Positions 1 to 11,340 of a stretch of DNA of 64,000 nt are shown here, one piece after another (position 1 is the stretch's first letter; each line of letters starts with the position of its first letter). The stretch is from Liolophura sinensis (Eukaryota > Mollusca > Polyplacophora > Chitonida > Chitonidae): NCBI RefSeq assembly GCF_032854445.1, contig NC_088304.1, forward strand, positions 18,823,850 through 18,887,849. The letters are read 5' to 3'. Position numbers and translations under genes: made by a program. The notes under the pieces were generated by a model, which saw only the letters and a list, made by a program, of their open reading frames with translations, had not been told where the DNA came from and did no database searches.

Positions 1-2317
1 GCAAGTCTGGCAAGTAACCTCACAGAGCCTCTGGAGTAGCACTGCAGTACAACCTGATTTTATGCTTTCTGTCAGGCGCAGAGCATTTACGTACGAAATG
101 ATTATCATGGGAGAAAATTTCGCAATTGTCGGGCTATCTGACGACAACCTTCGCCAAAATAGCGTCTCCTGGGAGTCTGTTTTGGCGCAGATCCAGTGAA
201 TTTTAATTTCCGACGTCTCTGATTCGCTGACAAACATGGGAAGAAGATGTGCTCAGTAAATCGCCATAAAACAACAAAGGAAAAATGAACAAATGTTCTG
301 TGTACTATTATTTAATCATGTTTTGATTAATGTGGTCAAAAACTCCATACATACACCAGATTTATCGGCCTGTGCAAAAAACACCCATACATACACCAGA
401 TTTATTGGCCTTTGCAAAAACCCCAAAGCATGACAACTCATATTATTTACGTGACAGATGAATGGCAATAATAATATAAATACACCAAGATCACCTCAAC
501 AAGAGTATTCCTATGTAACATATCCGGACATACTAAATGTAGTGCTCAAACGATTGTATAAGAAAGTCTCTTACATAACGACGTCTGACACATTTGTAAT
601 CTATGTTACCAAAGATCCGGTGTCACTGAGCACTTCTACACCCCCGGTGCACGCCAGAGGTGAATGAGTATGATGTCAACAAATAGTAAAAGCTTACCTT
701 AATCAAGAACAACATTCGTTGAACTTAAAAAACCAATCCTTATCACGGCTCCTTAATGAAATGCACGATAGCGGGGATATTCTAACAAGACGTTAAACAA
801 AGACATGAACACATGTAAAATAATGAGACGAAAGATCGGCGTAAAAAAAAGAGACAAAGAAGAGTATACTATTGACACGTAGACTTGAACCCCAAGAAAA
901 GGTTTAGTTTATGTAGATAATCGCGAATTTCAAGTATTCCCTTATAACTTGTTAACTGTAAAGACATTGCAAGATATACAGTTAATTACAAGTAATAACT
1001 TGTCAACTGATATTTGTTACGAGATGGAAAAACATTCGTTTGGTTAAAAGCAATAACTTTTGCATTTTGCAAAAGTGTGGCCTGTCCTCGAGTTTGCATT
1101 TAGCACTAACTTATCACTTAACGGTAAAACGAAACTCAAGGACGTCTTTAACAGTTTTGATTGCAGTTGTCATGTACACATATAAGTCATAACAGATATG
1201 CATTTCATTATACGCCAGGAATCGCAGATGATTTTGAACTGCGTGTATGCTAGCCTGTTCCGTACTCCGAGTTAGAAGTCGATGCGATTTGTGGAGACAT
1301 TTACACAAAAAAGGAAAGAACAACGTTGTGATCAACACAACAGCGATCTATGCCTAAAAAGAAATGAGTCAGAAATATACATCTGTTGAGAACTAGTCGT
1401 CAGATTTGACTTAATCCTAAAAGTTAACAGTGGCTAAAATCATGGTGATGAGAATGCCATAAAACCTCTTTGTCTTCTTGGTTAAGTAAAGTAGTATGAA
1501 CTGTTTCTCTCGTATGATGCACACGGTTGAAAATGACACATTTGCATCTTGTACGCTTAATAAAGACAGTCAGTTCTCTTGAGTTCATGGTCTATGTTGT
1601 TAAAGACACTTTTGATGACGTAACGCCTGTGACGTCGACAACCACTGATGCAAATAATGATAAAATACTGATAGATGAGTTGACAGATGCAGATGTTCGG
1701 TTGAAAACAAAACAACCCCATGCGTATGTGAAATTCTCGTAAAGCCACTGCGCTCATCAAGTTAGCTCCCTTCCCATGTCCTTATTATAGACAACGTCTA
1801 GCATAAGGATCACAAATATATGAACATCTGATACAACTGCGCCTGGTGTGAAGAACTGACATACGCTGAATAGGCCCTTCTTGGTAAAGAAAAGTAATCA
1901 GAAAAAATGTTACAAATGTGCTTTGTTTTCAGAACACAACGTGAAGATGACCAAATGACTACTGGAGGTTACTGTTTTGTGCACGTGCGCGACCAAATAC
2001 CAGAAAGTTGGACACTTTCTGGTTTTAATGTTGGTAAAAAAATGACGCATGAAGATATGTCAAAATGGCTCATAAACATACCCTACTTCTTCAACCTTTT
2101 CAACCACCTCTGCAACCTATATTTTCAAACATTTTGAGTGAAATAATTTGCATGCTTTTATAAAGCTTGCATCTTCAACGACACAAAGGTATCATTTTTA
2201 GCGTCATTTTCAAAAATGATTATATGCATTAATTCCGCAGAAAAAAAAGTGCTTTGGTGGTTGAAAAAGTTGAGATAAAAGTATTTGATAAAAATGAGTC
2301 AACATTATAAATGATGA
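1..2317. other. AT-rich non-coding stretch
   Basis: I see no convincing coding region, only short ORFs with no recognisable protein features. The one local structure is a 40-bp tandem duplication (341-380 and 381-420) sharing 'catacatacaccagattta', with a few differences between copies. Confidence 0.5.
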
Positions 2318-2662
2318 TCACAAGATAGTGAGCCGAATCACTTGGAAGTTGAGCAAAGCTTCAGATGTCTTCGTATCAACGTTTTCTGGGGAGATGGATG
2401 TAAACATACTGTTAACCGGGTAGGCTGGCCCCCTCCTCGCCCTCCAATTCTCACCCCTCGGCCCAACTTCACCCACGAGCGCAGGAGTTGGGGCACACCG
2501 TTGAGGGAGTACATCCTTGACGACGTCACAGACGATAACACCACCATTTTTTCTTCACAATCTACTCCGACACAGACACCAGAGTCACTGGAGTCAATTC
2601 AGTCCATGGAGTCCTCGCCGAGCTTATTCATGCACCAAGAGTCACCTCTGTGTCACTGGTAA
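2318..2662 (+). CDS. Possible 3' exon of an unidentified protein
   Basis: An open frame runs from 2318 to the TAA at 2660-2662. No ATG opens it, so if real it is an internal or terminal exon. From about 2400 it reads like a genuine disordered protein: a proline-rich stretch (GWPPPRPPILTPRPN), an acidic patch (DDVTDDN), then Ser/Thr/Gln/Pro-rich sequence (QSTPTQTPESLESIQSMESS). I found no domain. A strong splice acceptor upstream is not obvious. The last codon overlaps TG|GTAAAC, so a donor there instead of a stop is possible. It would end 53 bp from the oppositely oriented exon ending at 2716, as convergent gene tails. The main doubt is that only composition supports it. Confidence 0.33.
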   Translation, partial: SQDSEPNHLEVEQSFRCLRINVFWGDGCKHTVNRVGWPPPRPPILTPRPNFTHERRSWGTPLREYILDDVTDDNTTIFSSQSTPTQTPESLESIQSMESSPSLFMHQESPLCHW

Positions 2663-2715
2663 ACCATACACAAGAGTCAACCTCATACGACAAAAGGAAA
2701 TTGTTTGGGTCAGCG

Positions 2716-3169
2716 TTACACGAAGTTCTTGGAAATCTGATGTTCAACAATGTCAAGGACTCTGAGAAATCGTGTTCCGGGCGGGGCTAACTGTCGACAG
2801 TCACCGTTTTTCTGTTTCAGCGGACCGTTGCTGAGACTGGAAGAAGATCGGCTTGTGTTGAGAAAGTGAAGTCCGACACAGTATGATGGCGATGTCTCCT
2901 TCGACGTTTCGCTGTCTTCCTCGGTGTTTCTTTGGGGTTTAGGAATGTTACCGCACGCTTTGCAGAGCGTTGGTTCCGGAGTACATTTGCCGGAATCTTT
3001 GCACGGTTTCTTGTACGGAGCTGCCTTCCTTTTCCGTCGTGATTCCGACAGAACTCCGTCTGTGACGACAATTTTCCGGTACGATGCCTGTGGATTTTTC
3101 CTCATGGTCTCGTTTGGTGCTCGCTCGGAGTCGACAGACATTTTTTTATCCCTCGTCTCTTCCGACAGC
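2716..3169 (-). CDS. Terminal exon of an unidentified basic protein with a CoRNR-like C-terminus
   Basis: On the minus strand a strong acceptor (pyrimidine tract, then AACAG at 3170-3174) opens an exon at 3169 that stays in frame to the stop at 2716. An internal ATG lies at 3141. The roughly 150 encoded residues include a basic cluster (ESRRKRKAAPYKKP), four cysteines in a CKDSGKC...LCKAC arrangement that could bind metal, an acidic/Ser segment, and a hydrophobic helix at the extreme C-terminus (RFLRVLDIVEHQISKNFV). That end resembles the extended nuclear-receptor-interaction helix of NCoR/SMRT corepressors (pattern L-x-D-I-I-x-x-x-L), but I cannot name the protein. Upstream exons were not found in the window. 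The exon call rests on the acceptor, the open frame and protein-like composition; any function is inference. Confidence 0.5.
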
Positions 3170-3950
3170 CTGTTCAGAGAAAGAAAATAGATTTGAAATA
3201 CGGTGTTAACAACACTACTGCAAAATCACTGCTAGGTCGCCAGTAGCATGTTGTGCAGCTCTAGCAATCTTAAGCCTGGCCAAGAGTGTCCTAGGCATTA
3301 CGGAATATTGATTGGTGTGTAGCAAACACCCGGCTATCCACAGCTTTTTCTAATCTAAAACTCATAGTCGCTTTAATGCAACAGGTTAAATGGCGCTGTT
3401 ATAGCCAAATAGCGAAAATACACCAAATAAAAATAGCGTAGGACGGTGTCTTCATGAACGTGACGTCATGCTGACGGCAAAGACTAAACGCAAAACAAAC
3501 TGAGTCAACCAACCCAAAGCACAGTGACAGTGTGGAAGTTCATGTTACAACAGATGAAATACAGACACTGTCTATAATTTTCTAACCTGCATGCAGCACG
3601 CCCCTATAAGGCTACGCGAATTATTGCACTCGTAAATGCCACCTGTCTTACGTGTCATTGACTGGGTACACGGAGTAAGAATTCGAAGGCAACGACCGTA
3701 GGGATAATGGTCATTTACAACCAATCTGATAAACATACTGTCTGCTACAGATATGCCTTCGCTGGATTCAAAGGCCACTGCGTTAGACCGCATACATATG
3801 CCCTGCGTGCAGTAAGAAACATGAATGGCTTTTCAAATTCGCATTGTATATCAGCATATGCAAGACGTTTTATAACATAGCTGTTCCCTCCTACTCTTAG
3901 GCAATGGACTCGGATTGACTTATCAAAATAGTTTTGAACATGAAACAAGT
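3170..3950. other. Non-coding, presumably intron or intergenic
   Basis: It lies upstream of the minus-strand exon starting at 3169, so it may be its intron. I see no further exon, RNA gene or repeat. Confidence 0.4.
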
Positions 3951-3962
3951 TAACTGTATTGA

Positions 3963-4050
3963 TTTATTTATTTATTTGATTGGTGTTTTACGTCGCACTA
4001 AAGAATATTTCACTTATAGGACGGCGGCCAGCACTATGGTGGGAGGAAAC
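3963..4050 (-). mobile_element. Core-only SINE insertion with 12-bp target-site duplication
   Basis: In minus orientation this is the 3' domain of the main SINE family (TTTATT-rich tail, then 'ggtgttttacgtcgcact', the ATATTTCACTTATA block and 'ggcggccagcactatggtgg'). It lacks the tRNA-like head. Perfect 12-bp direct repeats 'taactgtattga' flank it at 3951-3962 and 4051-4062, which marks an independent insertion of a 5'-truncated copy. Confidence 0.75.
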
Positions 4051-4167
4051 TAACTGTATTGAAGAAATGTGGCATTTCAATGCCGTTTTCACTTATAGGA
4101 CGGCGGCCAGCATTATGGTGGGAGGAAACTAACTCTATTGATGAAATATGGCATTTCAGTGCTGTTT
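4011..4167. repeat. 79-bp tandem duplication spanning the SINE edge
   Basis: A unit beginning 'cacttataggacggcggcc' at 4011 recurs at 4090 with a handful of differences. It includes the end of the SINE core plus flanking host sequence ('gaaatgtggcatttcaatgc' and its diverged copy). It therefore arose by tandem duplication after the SINE landed, not by a second insertion. Confidence 0.75.
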
Positions 4168-4964
4168 TTGACGATGGAAATAGACATTATTACGGCATAA
4201 AATAAGCTATCAAATCCAGTTGTCCGCAACCACTGCAAAGGAACACACCAATGTTGACATAATATATAACCATATACAGTAATCACTACCAGTGATACAT
4301 TACTTGGCTCCATTGAGATTGAAAACGAATACATTGGGTGTTTTCCAGGTTACCGGTACCGCTTATTTGTCCACATCAATTTGTCCGCTTAGATAAATGT
4401 TTTGACAGAGATTTATGAAATGTCAATACTTTGATTTTGTGTTTTGAGAGAAGACTTAGTCGGAGCAGTGTGGCCGATAAAGTCAAAATACATCGACACA
4501 CTAAGCTTCTTCAACACCTCTGCATGGCGCTGTCAGAAAATAAGTAAATTTAATGAGAGGAAAGAATGTACCCTCTGATTCAAAACCTAGGATGTCTTTT
4601 TTTTTTTTAAATCGCAGAAAGGAAGGCGTTGGTGTGTCAAGCTCTAGTACTCGGATACACTCAATAGAAAGAATACAGAGTAAAACCATGCACAGCAGCG
4701 ACGACAGTGTGGTAGCTGGCAAATTGTCATATGCGTAACCGGTGATATCCTTCCTCTCGGCAAATTATCATATATATATCCGGTCATACTCTCAATTTAC
4801 CGTAGTTACGGTTTTATTCTAGTTGGCCCTGCATGCAAATGCATAAACAGTGAAAGGTAACAAGCCTGTCAGATATAACAGCATTTCGATGATGGAGTGG
4901 TTGAGCTACGTATATTATGCAATCCTGAACCTGGTCATACAAACCTATAAGGCTTCAATATCAA
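4168..4964. other. Non-coding stretch
   Basis: I see nothing codable. A short motif (GGCAAATTRTCATATRYRTA...CCGGT) occurs twice at about 4717-4745 and 4759-4785. Confidence 0.4.
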
Positions 4965-5044
4965 CGCGCAGCGTGATGACCCAGGAGCCTCTCACCAATG
5001 CGGTCGCTGTGAGGTCAAGTTTGGCTCATGCTGGCTTTCTCTCA
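4965..5044 (+). mobile_element. SINE head fragment ending in an A-rich run
   Basis: It matches the tRNA-like head and body of the SINE at 37097 (CGCGCAGCGTRATGACCCAG ... CTCATGCTGGCTT). It lacks the first ~35 bases and everything after the head, and runs directly into 'aaaaaaaaaaaacac'. Confidence 0.7.
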
Positions 5045-5449
5045 AAAAAAAAAAACACAAAAAAAAACAAGACACCTTTCCCTTTTGGTTTATATGTCTC
5101 ACCTGCCACATTACATGGCGCCCATGGGTTGTAATGCGACGGGCATGTCACTGAAAAGATCTCGGACGACATACACATGTAATCCTCGCGAAGTATAAGC
5201 TGAAGTCTCTTGCATGGAAACTTTGTGTCCAGAAAACGTAAGCGCAAGGATCGGAAGCAATAAATGGAAACCAGACACCTGTTAAACATATACTTCCGCC
5301 TACACGTTCTGCATTTAGCTATTTCTAGAATAATCAACTATTGACACAAACACTGATGTCCTACGGTGTTTTGGCTACTGATTATCGACTTGCGACGCCC
5401 CCCTTACAGTTCAAGTTACTGGTGGTAAACGAATGTTGGACCTGACGTT

Positions 5450-5535
5450 TATTTATTTATTTATATATTCGACTGGTGTTTTACGCCGCACTCAAGAATA
5501 TTTCAATTATACGAGGGCGGCCATCATTATCGTGG
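5450..5535 (-). mobile_element. SINE 3'-domain fragment
   Basis: In minus orientation it has a TTTATT-rich tail, 'tggtgttttacgccgcactc', then the diverged ATATTTC and ACGAGGGCGGCC blocks. No head is present. A target-site duplication is not clear. Confidence 0.65.
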
Positions 5536-5539
5536 GATG

Positions 5540-7487
5540 CAACAAAAGACTTGTGACGTGGAAGTCCTATATCACACTAGCGCCACTTGTGAAAGGGAAA
5601 TCTGCCGGTACCCGCGTTGTCTTCTTACGGTCTGATATATTGGACCTATACAACCTAATAACCTATTCATTATTACATGTGGGCTGTCTACATTAATGTT
5701 TTAAGTCGTAATTCATCACAAAAAGTGCCTAAATGCCTTAACACGTGCACGTAATGTGTTACCAGATGTGGCAGCTAACAACCATTAAAATGTGAAAATT
5801 ACGATAATATACAGAAAAAATATAGTAATATGTCCTTGCATACTAGTCACACGTTAAAGTCTTGTTGGTATATCACACATGTATACGGAATAACGGTAAA
5901 ATTCGTCCGTTTCATACAGAACAGCCTTAGCTTAACAAGTCCTGGAAATACAACATTACGTATAACCATTATGAACGAAAGCTAATTACAAGAATGTGAA
6001 AGAAAATGAAGACTGGTAATACTCTTGTCAGCATTAGAATGCGCAATTTCTGAAACTTTTAAAATAATCACATATACACAGCTTAACAAAGGATAAGCAT
6101 TGTTTAGAAACAATAATTTATCGTCAAAAAAAGAAAGAAAAAAAAATTATACACCCATAAATATTTGCATAACATTACGTTATTTTCATTCAAAATAAAT
6201 TTTACCTTTCAGAAGGACTGAAAGTACGTATGTAAAGCAAATCAGGAAGTAGGCCTAATAAAACAAAATTTTAATTTGAATCACTTGGACAAAGGCCGAA
6301 AATAAATCTTTTTTAAACATATTCACGTTCTTCTAAATCGTTTGAAAGCTACGTGAGGTGAATTTGGGCAAAAAATGAGACTTCCATTAAATATTTGTTA
6401 CATACTGAAAATTGCGTTTATTTTCTGTCAACATCTGTATATTTCTTATTCTTTGGTATATTGAAGACCTCATTGCTATATTGTGCGTTTTTCCAAAAAA
6501 TGTCAAAAATGTTTCGGTAGGTTCAATTCTATAATACTATATCAACGCTGTTTAGTAAGCGAATTATTTACAAAAAGTGGTCTTTGTTAAAGTGTGACAC
6601 TTAGACCAATCACACCCAAACCTCCCCTAACGTATACAGCACAGGAATTGCTTTTCTTGAAACCTTGAGATTCTTACTGAAAACGCAAACAGGGAAACAC
6701 TGCAGTTTTGCAATCAGATTAAACTGAATTCGTAGAATTAATCTGACAGGAGCGCCCAGACAATTTACAAAAAATCAACAACAATAGCGTCCATATCGCC
6801 ACTCCAACAGCAGTAGTTATCGCCCCTCGCCCCTTCAACTTACTTCCCCGACTTCGATCCCTGGCATTTAGGGTAGTTTTCCAACAGAAATGTGCGATGC
6901 AAGCGATCCCCAGAACCCTGCTTCCTGTCCCCTTGCCCATAGCAGCAAAGGAGCTGAAGTCAGATGGAGAAGAAAAGTGTTTGTGTCAATCATATTGACC
7001 AATCGCACGGTTTGACATATCTCAAACTATCCGATTAGTCTTCCCGATTGGCTCTAATCGCTTCTTGCAGGCGTCTAAGTCGATTTCGTGAGGAGCACAA
7101 GGAAGATCAGGTCATGTCCATATAAAGGCCTGAATATTCATAACAAAATTTGAATTATGCACAAAGCGTCAGCAATAAGAGCAAATTGTGAGTGTTTACT
7201 GCTAACGAAATAAGTACGAAAATAAAATATTCAAAAACACAAAACGAAAACCCATTCACAAAATGTGTTAATGTAAGCAATCGATTGGAGACTTTAAAAA
7301 AAAATGAACCAAAATATTCAGGGGTTTCGAAAATCACTGACATGTGTCTGTGAGGGTATCATGAACTGGAGAATAATAGCATGTGTCGAAAACGTCTATA
7401 GTAATATTTACTATAGTTTCTTTCCAATAAACACCGTTTTATAGATATACGTTTATATGCCAATCTACTGTCTTCTGAACAGGGACC
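5540..7487. other. AT-rich non-coding stretch
   Basis: I see no supported coding region. Around 6780-6960 the base composition is higher in GC, with an unremarkable minus-strand ORF. I found no RNA gene or tandem repeat. Confidence 0.4.
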
Positions 7488-7660
7488 ACCGCGGCCAAAA
7501 CACTGGGTTTCGGGCCGGTGAGGTGCCAGGTTTAAATTCAGCTGTTGCTAATTTGGCCTCGGCTGTAATGTTTCCCAGCACTTGGCGAAGGGCGGTGGTT
7601 TTATACCGTGCACATCAACAAATAACCTCATAGTCCCCGTTTAAGTGAAAGAAATTTGAA
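7488..7660 (+). mobile_element. Possible additional SINE-like element
   Basis: A GC-richer island in AT-rich DNA contains a tRNA-like stretch with a B-box-like 'caggtttaaattc' at about 7528 and a second half ending near 'gtttaagtgaaagaaattt'. No second copy is visible in this window and no clear target-site duplication was seen, so the call rests on composition and the B-box-like word. Confidence 0.25.
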
Positions 7661-8270
7661 AGAAAAAGTATAAGTAATTTATAAGAAAATAATTCTTAAT
7701 TGTCTAGCGATCACATTGTTAATATTACATAATTAACGAAAGTTCATAATTTAGAAAGGTTCTATGTGTGTAAAAACAACATTTTGGCTCAACCGTACGA
7801 GTCATGTACACCTGCAAACTAGACTATCGAATCTCAAAATGTCCGCCGTGAAAGAATGCTACTCCATTATTACTGCCTCGATAAGCCACTCATCAGTCAA
7901 GGTCTTAAAGTCAACATTAAAAATATGATATCGAATTTGTTGGTAAATTCTACTGAAAAAAAACTGTTATTCCTAAGAATGGAGCCGCCAAAACAACCCA
8001 ATGTATGTATGCATGAATAAAAACCCGCACAACAGAAAGCAGACGTTGCCAACTGGTTAACTGCCTGCTGCGTTAAATGTGTGAATCGTAAGTTAAACTT
8101 GGGATTAAGACAGACTACGTTAATCCCACGCTAAACAGTGTTAATCTAACTAACTCTTGGGCCGCTTTTAATAAACCTATATTACATGTACTTGAATTTG
8201 GTTGGAATACACAAATGAGTGTAAATAAAATTGTAGTAATACATGTTATATACAAGAATACTATGAATGC

Positions 8271-8347
8271 TGGCCGCCGTCGTATAAGTGAAATATTCTT
8301 GAGTACAGCGTAAAACACCAATCAAATAAATAAATAAATAAATAAAT
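8271..8347 (+). mobile_element. Core-only SINE insertion with ~17-bp target-site duplication
   Basis: Plus-strand copy of the 3' domain alone: 'tggccgccgtcgtataagtg', ATATTCTTGAGTACAGCG, 'taaaacaccaatcaaa', then (TAAA)n. The flanks 'caagaatactatgaatgc' (8253-8270) and 'caaggatactatgaatgc' (8348-8365) match at 17 of 18 positions, marking the insertion borders. Confidence 0.75.
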
Positions 8348-8365
8348 CAAGGATACTATGAATGC

Positions 8366-9430
8366 CGATTGTCATAGCTAGTCATGTTGATAAATAAAAT
8401 AAAATAACATGTAGCGAAAAGGTTCAATTATAGTCTGTTTATAACTATATTTTATTTAACTATATATAAATGAAAAGTCAGTCCACAGAGAGAATGTTTG
8501 CTTTATCAGATTTGAGGCATTTTATTCGCAGGTCGCAGGAAAGGCTTGTATTCACGGATCTATATTTTCATAGTTCATGAATCTGATCAAAAATTTATAT
8601 CTTCATTATAAAATTACTTTCAAATTTGTACCACGGTGAGTATACTATTTCAAGACACCTTTATTTTACAGCCTTGCAATAAGTCGCAAATGGGTTCACA
8701 GACAAACATGTACTACAGTATAACTGTCAAGATTTCCCATTTTTTCTTCATGAACAGATGGGGGGAAGGCAACCAGAGACAAACCTTCTCTAACTTCTCG
8801 TGGCTCCATAGAAAAAAATGCAGATTAAATGTAAAAAGCCAACAAGACGAGAAAAGACGATAACCCTTAATAAGACGATGCGCATTACACATTATAAAAC
8901 GACAGAAGACAAGAGGACGAAATCTGACGAATATCTAGAGTTTGGTAATACGGCAATTTATGGTTAGTGAAGCAGAAGCCTAGAGTATATAATGGTATTT
9001 CCTTCAGCAATTTACATACGCAATTGAGTTGGCTACTTCCACGTACACTATGCGCATGAATTCCCATAGAAATACGTAGCTTTTTCTGTTTTAATATATC
9101 CTAATAAAATGCACATATAATTTTGGCGTTTATGTAACACGAGTTAAAATACGAATAAGGACTTTGCATAACTTTACAAACCTTTGTTCAAAATCCGTAG
9201 GTTTCATCATGCGATCACTTAATTTTAAATTATATAAAATATCTTAGTCGACATACCGGATTCATTGTGGTTGACGTTTGTGATGCTTACACAGCCCCTA
9301 TTATTTCACTAAACAAAAGGTAAGAAGGTAAGTTATATCAATGATGTGGCTTCGAAAACTTGATATTCTATACACAGACGCAAAGTCAAATTCCATGCAG
9401 CTTATGACTAAATCCAGGCAATGTACTGCT
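8366..9430. other. AT-rich non-coding stretch
   Basis: I see nothing beyond low-complexity A/T runs. The ORFs are short and unsupported. Confidence 0.4.
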
Positions 9431-9441
9431 TAAAAATTAGA

Positions 9442-9710
9442 TTCATTTATTTATTTATCTGATTGGTGTTTTACGCCGTACTCAAGAATATTTCACTTAT
9501 ACGACGGCGGTCAGCCTTATGGTGGGTAGAAACCAGGTAGAGCCCGGGGGAAATCCACGACCATCCGCAGGTTGCTGCCAGACCTTCCCACTTACGGCCG
9601 GAGAGGAAGCCAGCATGATCTGGACTTGAACTCACAGCGACCGCATTGGTGAGAGACTCCTGGGTCATTACGCTGCGCTAGCGCGCTAACGAACTGAGCC
9701 ACGGAGGCCC
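9442..9710 (-). mobile_element. Full-length tRNA-derived SINE (family 1)
   Basis: In minus orientation the element starts at 9710 with GGGCCTCCGTGGCTCAGTTC (A-box-like) and has a B-box-like TGAGTTCAAGTCC, a GC-rich body, the conserved 3' domain and a TAAATAAA tail ending at 9442. The 11-bp direct repeats 'taaaaattaga' at 9431-9441 and 9711-9721 are the target-site duplication. It closely matches the copy at 37097. Transcription would use an internal pol III promoter and mobility would need a partner LINE; both are known for SINEs and not shown here. Confidence 0.9.
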
Positions 9711-9721
9711 TAAAAATTAGA

Positions 9722-9770
9722 GTGAGTGAGTGAGTGAGTGCTTGGGGTTTAACGTAGCATTAGTTAATAA
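9722..9770 (-). mobile_element. SINE family 2 3'-end fragment
   Basis: 'gtgagtgagtgagtgagtgc' followed by TTGGGGTTTAACGTAGCATTAG matches the 3' end of the family 2 SINE at 34672. It sits immediately next to the head of the family 1 SINE. Confidence 0.6.
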
Positions 9771-9774
9771 AGTT

Positions 9775-10830
9775 AGATTCATTATTATTGTTTCTGACAT
9801 AAAACAACCATTACACGTTTATTATTTTCTCAGGTTTTACATTTTGAACAGATTGTGAAACTAAATTTATAATATTAAAAGTTGTTGCGAACAACTTGAT
9901 TTGACATGCCGAAGAGCACCGAGATGTAGAGCAGTTTCTAACATTCATGCAGCTCGACAAAAATATCTGAATTGCATGAGTGCACGACATTCTCAGTTCT
10001 ATCACAGGTTTACTTCATCCGAGCAAAACAAAAAGAGCCTGATGTGTCGTGCGTTCTATTCCATGCAATATAAAGACTATATACTCCAGCCTGTTACGGA
10101 GTGTTGTACATTTTATATTTGTACATTACTTCCAAGTTTCATAAGCCGTCTGGCTTGATGCGATACATTAATCTAGATTGGTCGGGTTATCTCTTTCCAA
10201 AACCCGATAGCCAGACCGTAAGAGAAACACTCTAGAGTGCAGAATAATACATCAATCGAGTTAATAATGAAAAAAATTATTAGAAAAAAATCACCAACAG
10301 CTGTTCAACAGGTTTCGCATGTTTGAAAATTGAAATGGTCATGCACTCCCTGCATCACTGAAAACTTATGTCGGCTTCACTTCAGCATGTTACCATGTTT
10401 ACTTTTTCCTTTTCCTTAGTTTTAATACCTCAGTTTTGTCGATGAAATTTCAATTTTCTACACATTCGAAAGTCTCTCAGGCAAAGCCCAACTGAGATAC
10501 AATATTTGATAATCAACAACTTCTAGGCTAGCAGGGTACACTCGGACACTGATTTCATTAATTCGCCTAGCACATTCCTTGTGTCTTTAATCACCAGTGC
10601 AAATGGCTTCTCGTGAATCTGCCCAAATTACTTACTTTGTATATTTTATTACTTCTTTGGTGAGTGTGTTGAACGTTGTTTTGTTTGGAAAATGGTCTTG
10701 TAATTACTGACCCGAAGCTTCCAGTTTAGTTCACGCCTGTTATATAAATGTCTGGTTTGACCCCTGATAAATGTCTGCATTGACCCCTAGATTGCAACAA
10801 TGTAATAAATCACCTACACCATAGAGAGAA
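9775..10830. other. Non-coding stretch
   Basis: I see no recognisable gene or repeat. An unremarkable ORF on each strand overlaps at about 9811-10158. Confidence 0.4.
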
Positions 10831-10831
10831 A

Positions 10832-11340
10832 AAAGTTTGTCCTTAAACACCATGATGATGTGTGGTATAGAGATATAAAGTGCACTTAGCTAAGTTCGTC
10901 CTTAAACACCATGATGATGTGTGCTATACAGATATAAAGTGCACTTAGCTAAGTCTGTCGTTAAAACACCATGATGATGTGTGTTACAGAGATATAAAGT
11001 GCACTTAGCTAAGTTTGTCTTTAAACACCATGATGACGTGTGTTATAGAGATATAAAGTGCACTTAGTTAAGTTTGTCCTTAAATACCATGATGATGTGT
11101 GTTATAGATATAACTGCACTTAGCTAAGTTTGTCCTTAAACACCATGATGATGCGTGGTATAGAGATATAAAGTGCACTTAGCTAAGTTTGTCCTTAAAC
11201 ACCATGATGATGTGTGGTATAGAGATATAAAGTGCACTTAGTTAAGTTTGTCCTTCATCACCATGATGATGTGTGTTATAGAGAGTGCACTTAGCTAACG
11301 ACTACTTAACACTAAGTATGCTTCATGAAAGCCTCAGGCA
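10832..11340. repeat. ~60-bp minisatellite, about 8 units, related to a nearby MITE-like element
   Basis: The unit is about 58-61 bp and contains 'aaacaccatgatgatgtgtg', GAGATATAAAG and 'tgcacttagctaagtt'. Eight units run from 10832 to about 11302 with small length changes. The array ends in CTACTTAACACTAAGTAT and GCTTCATGAAA, which resemble the right end of the element at 25908-26032. The array looks like an amplified internal part of such an element. Confidence 0.85.
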
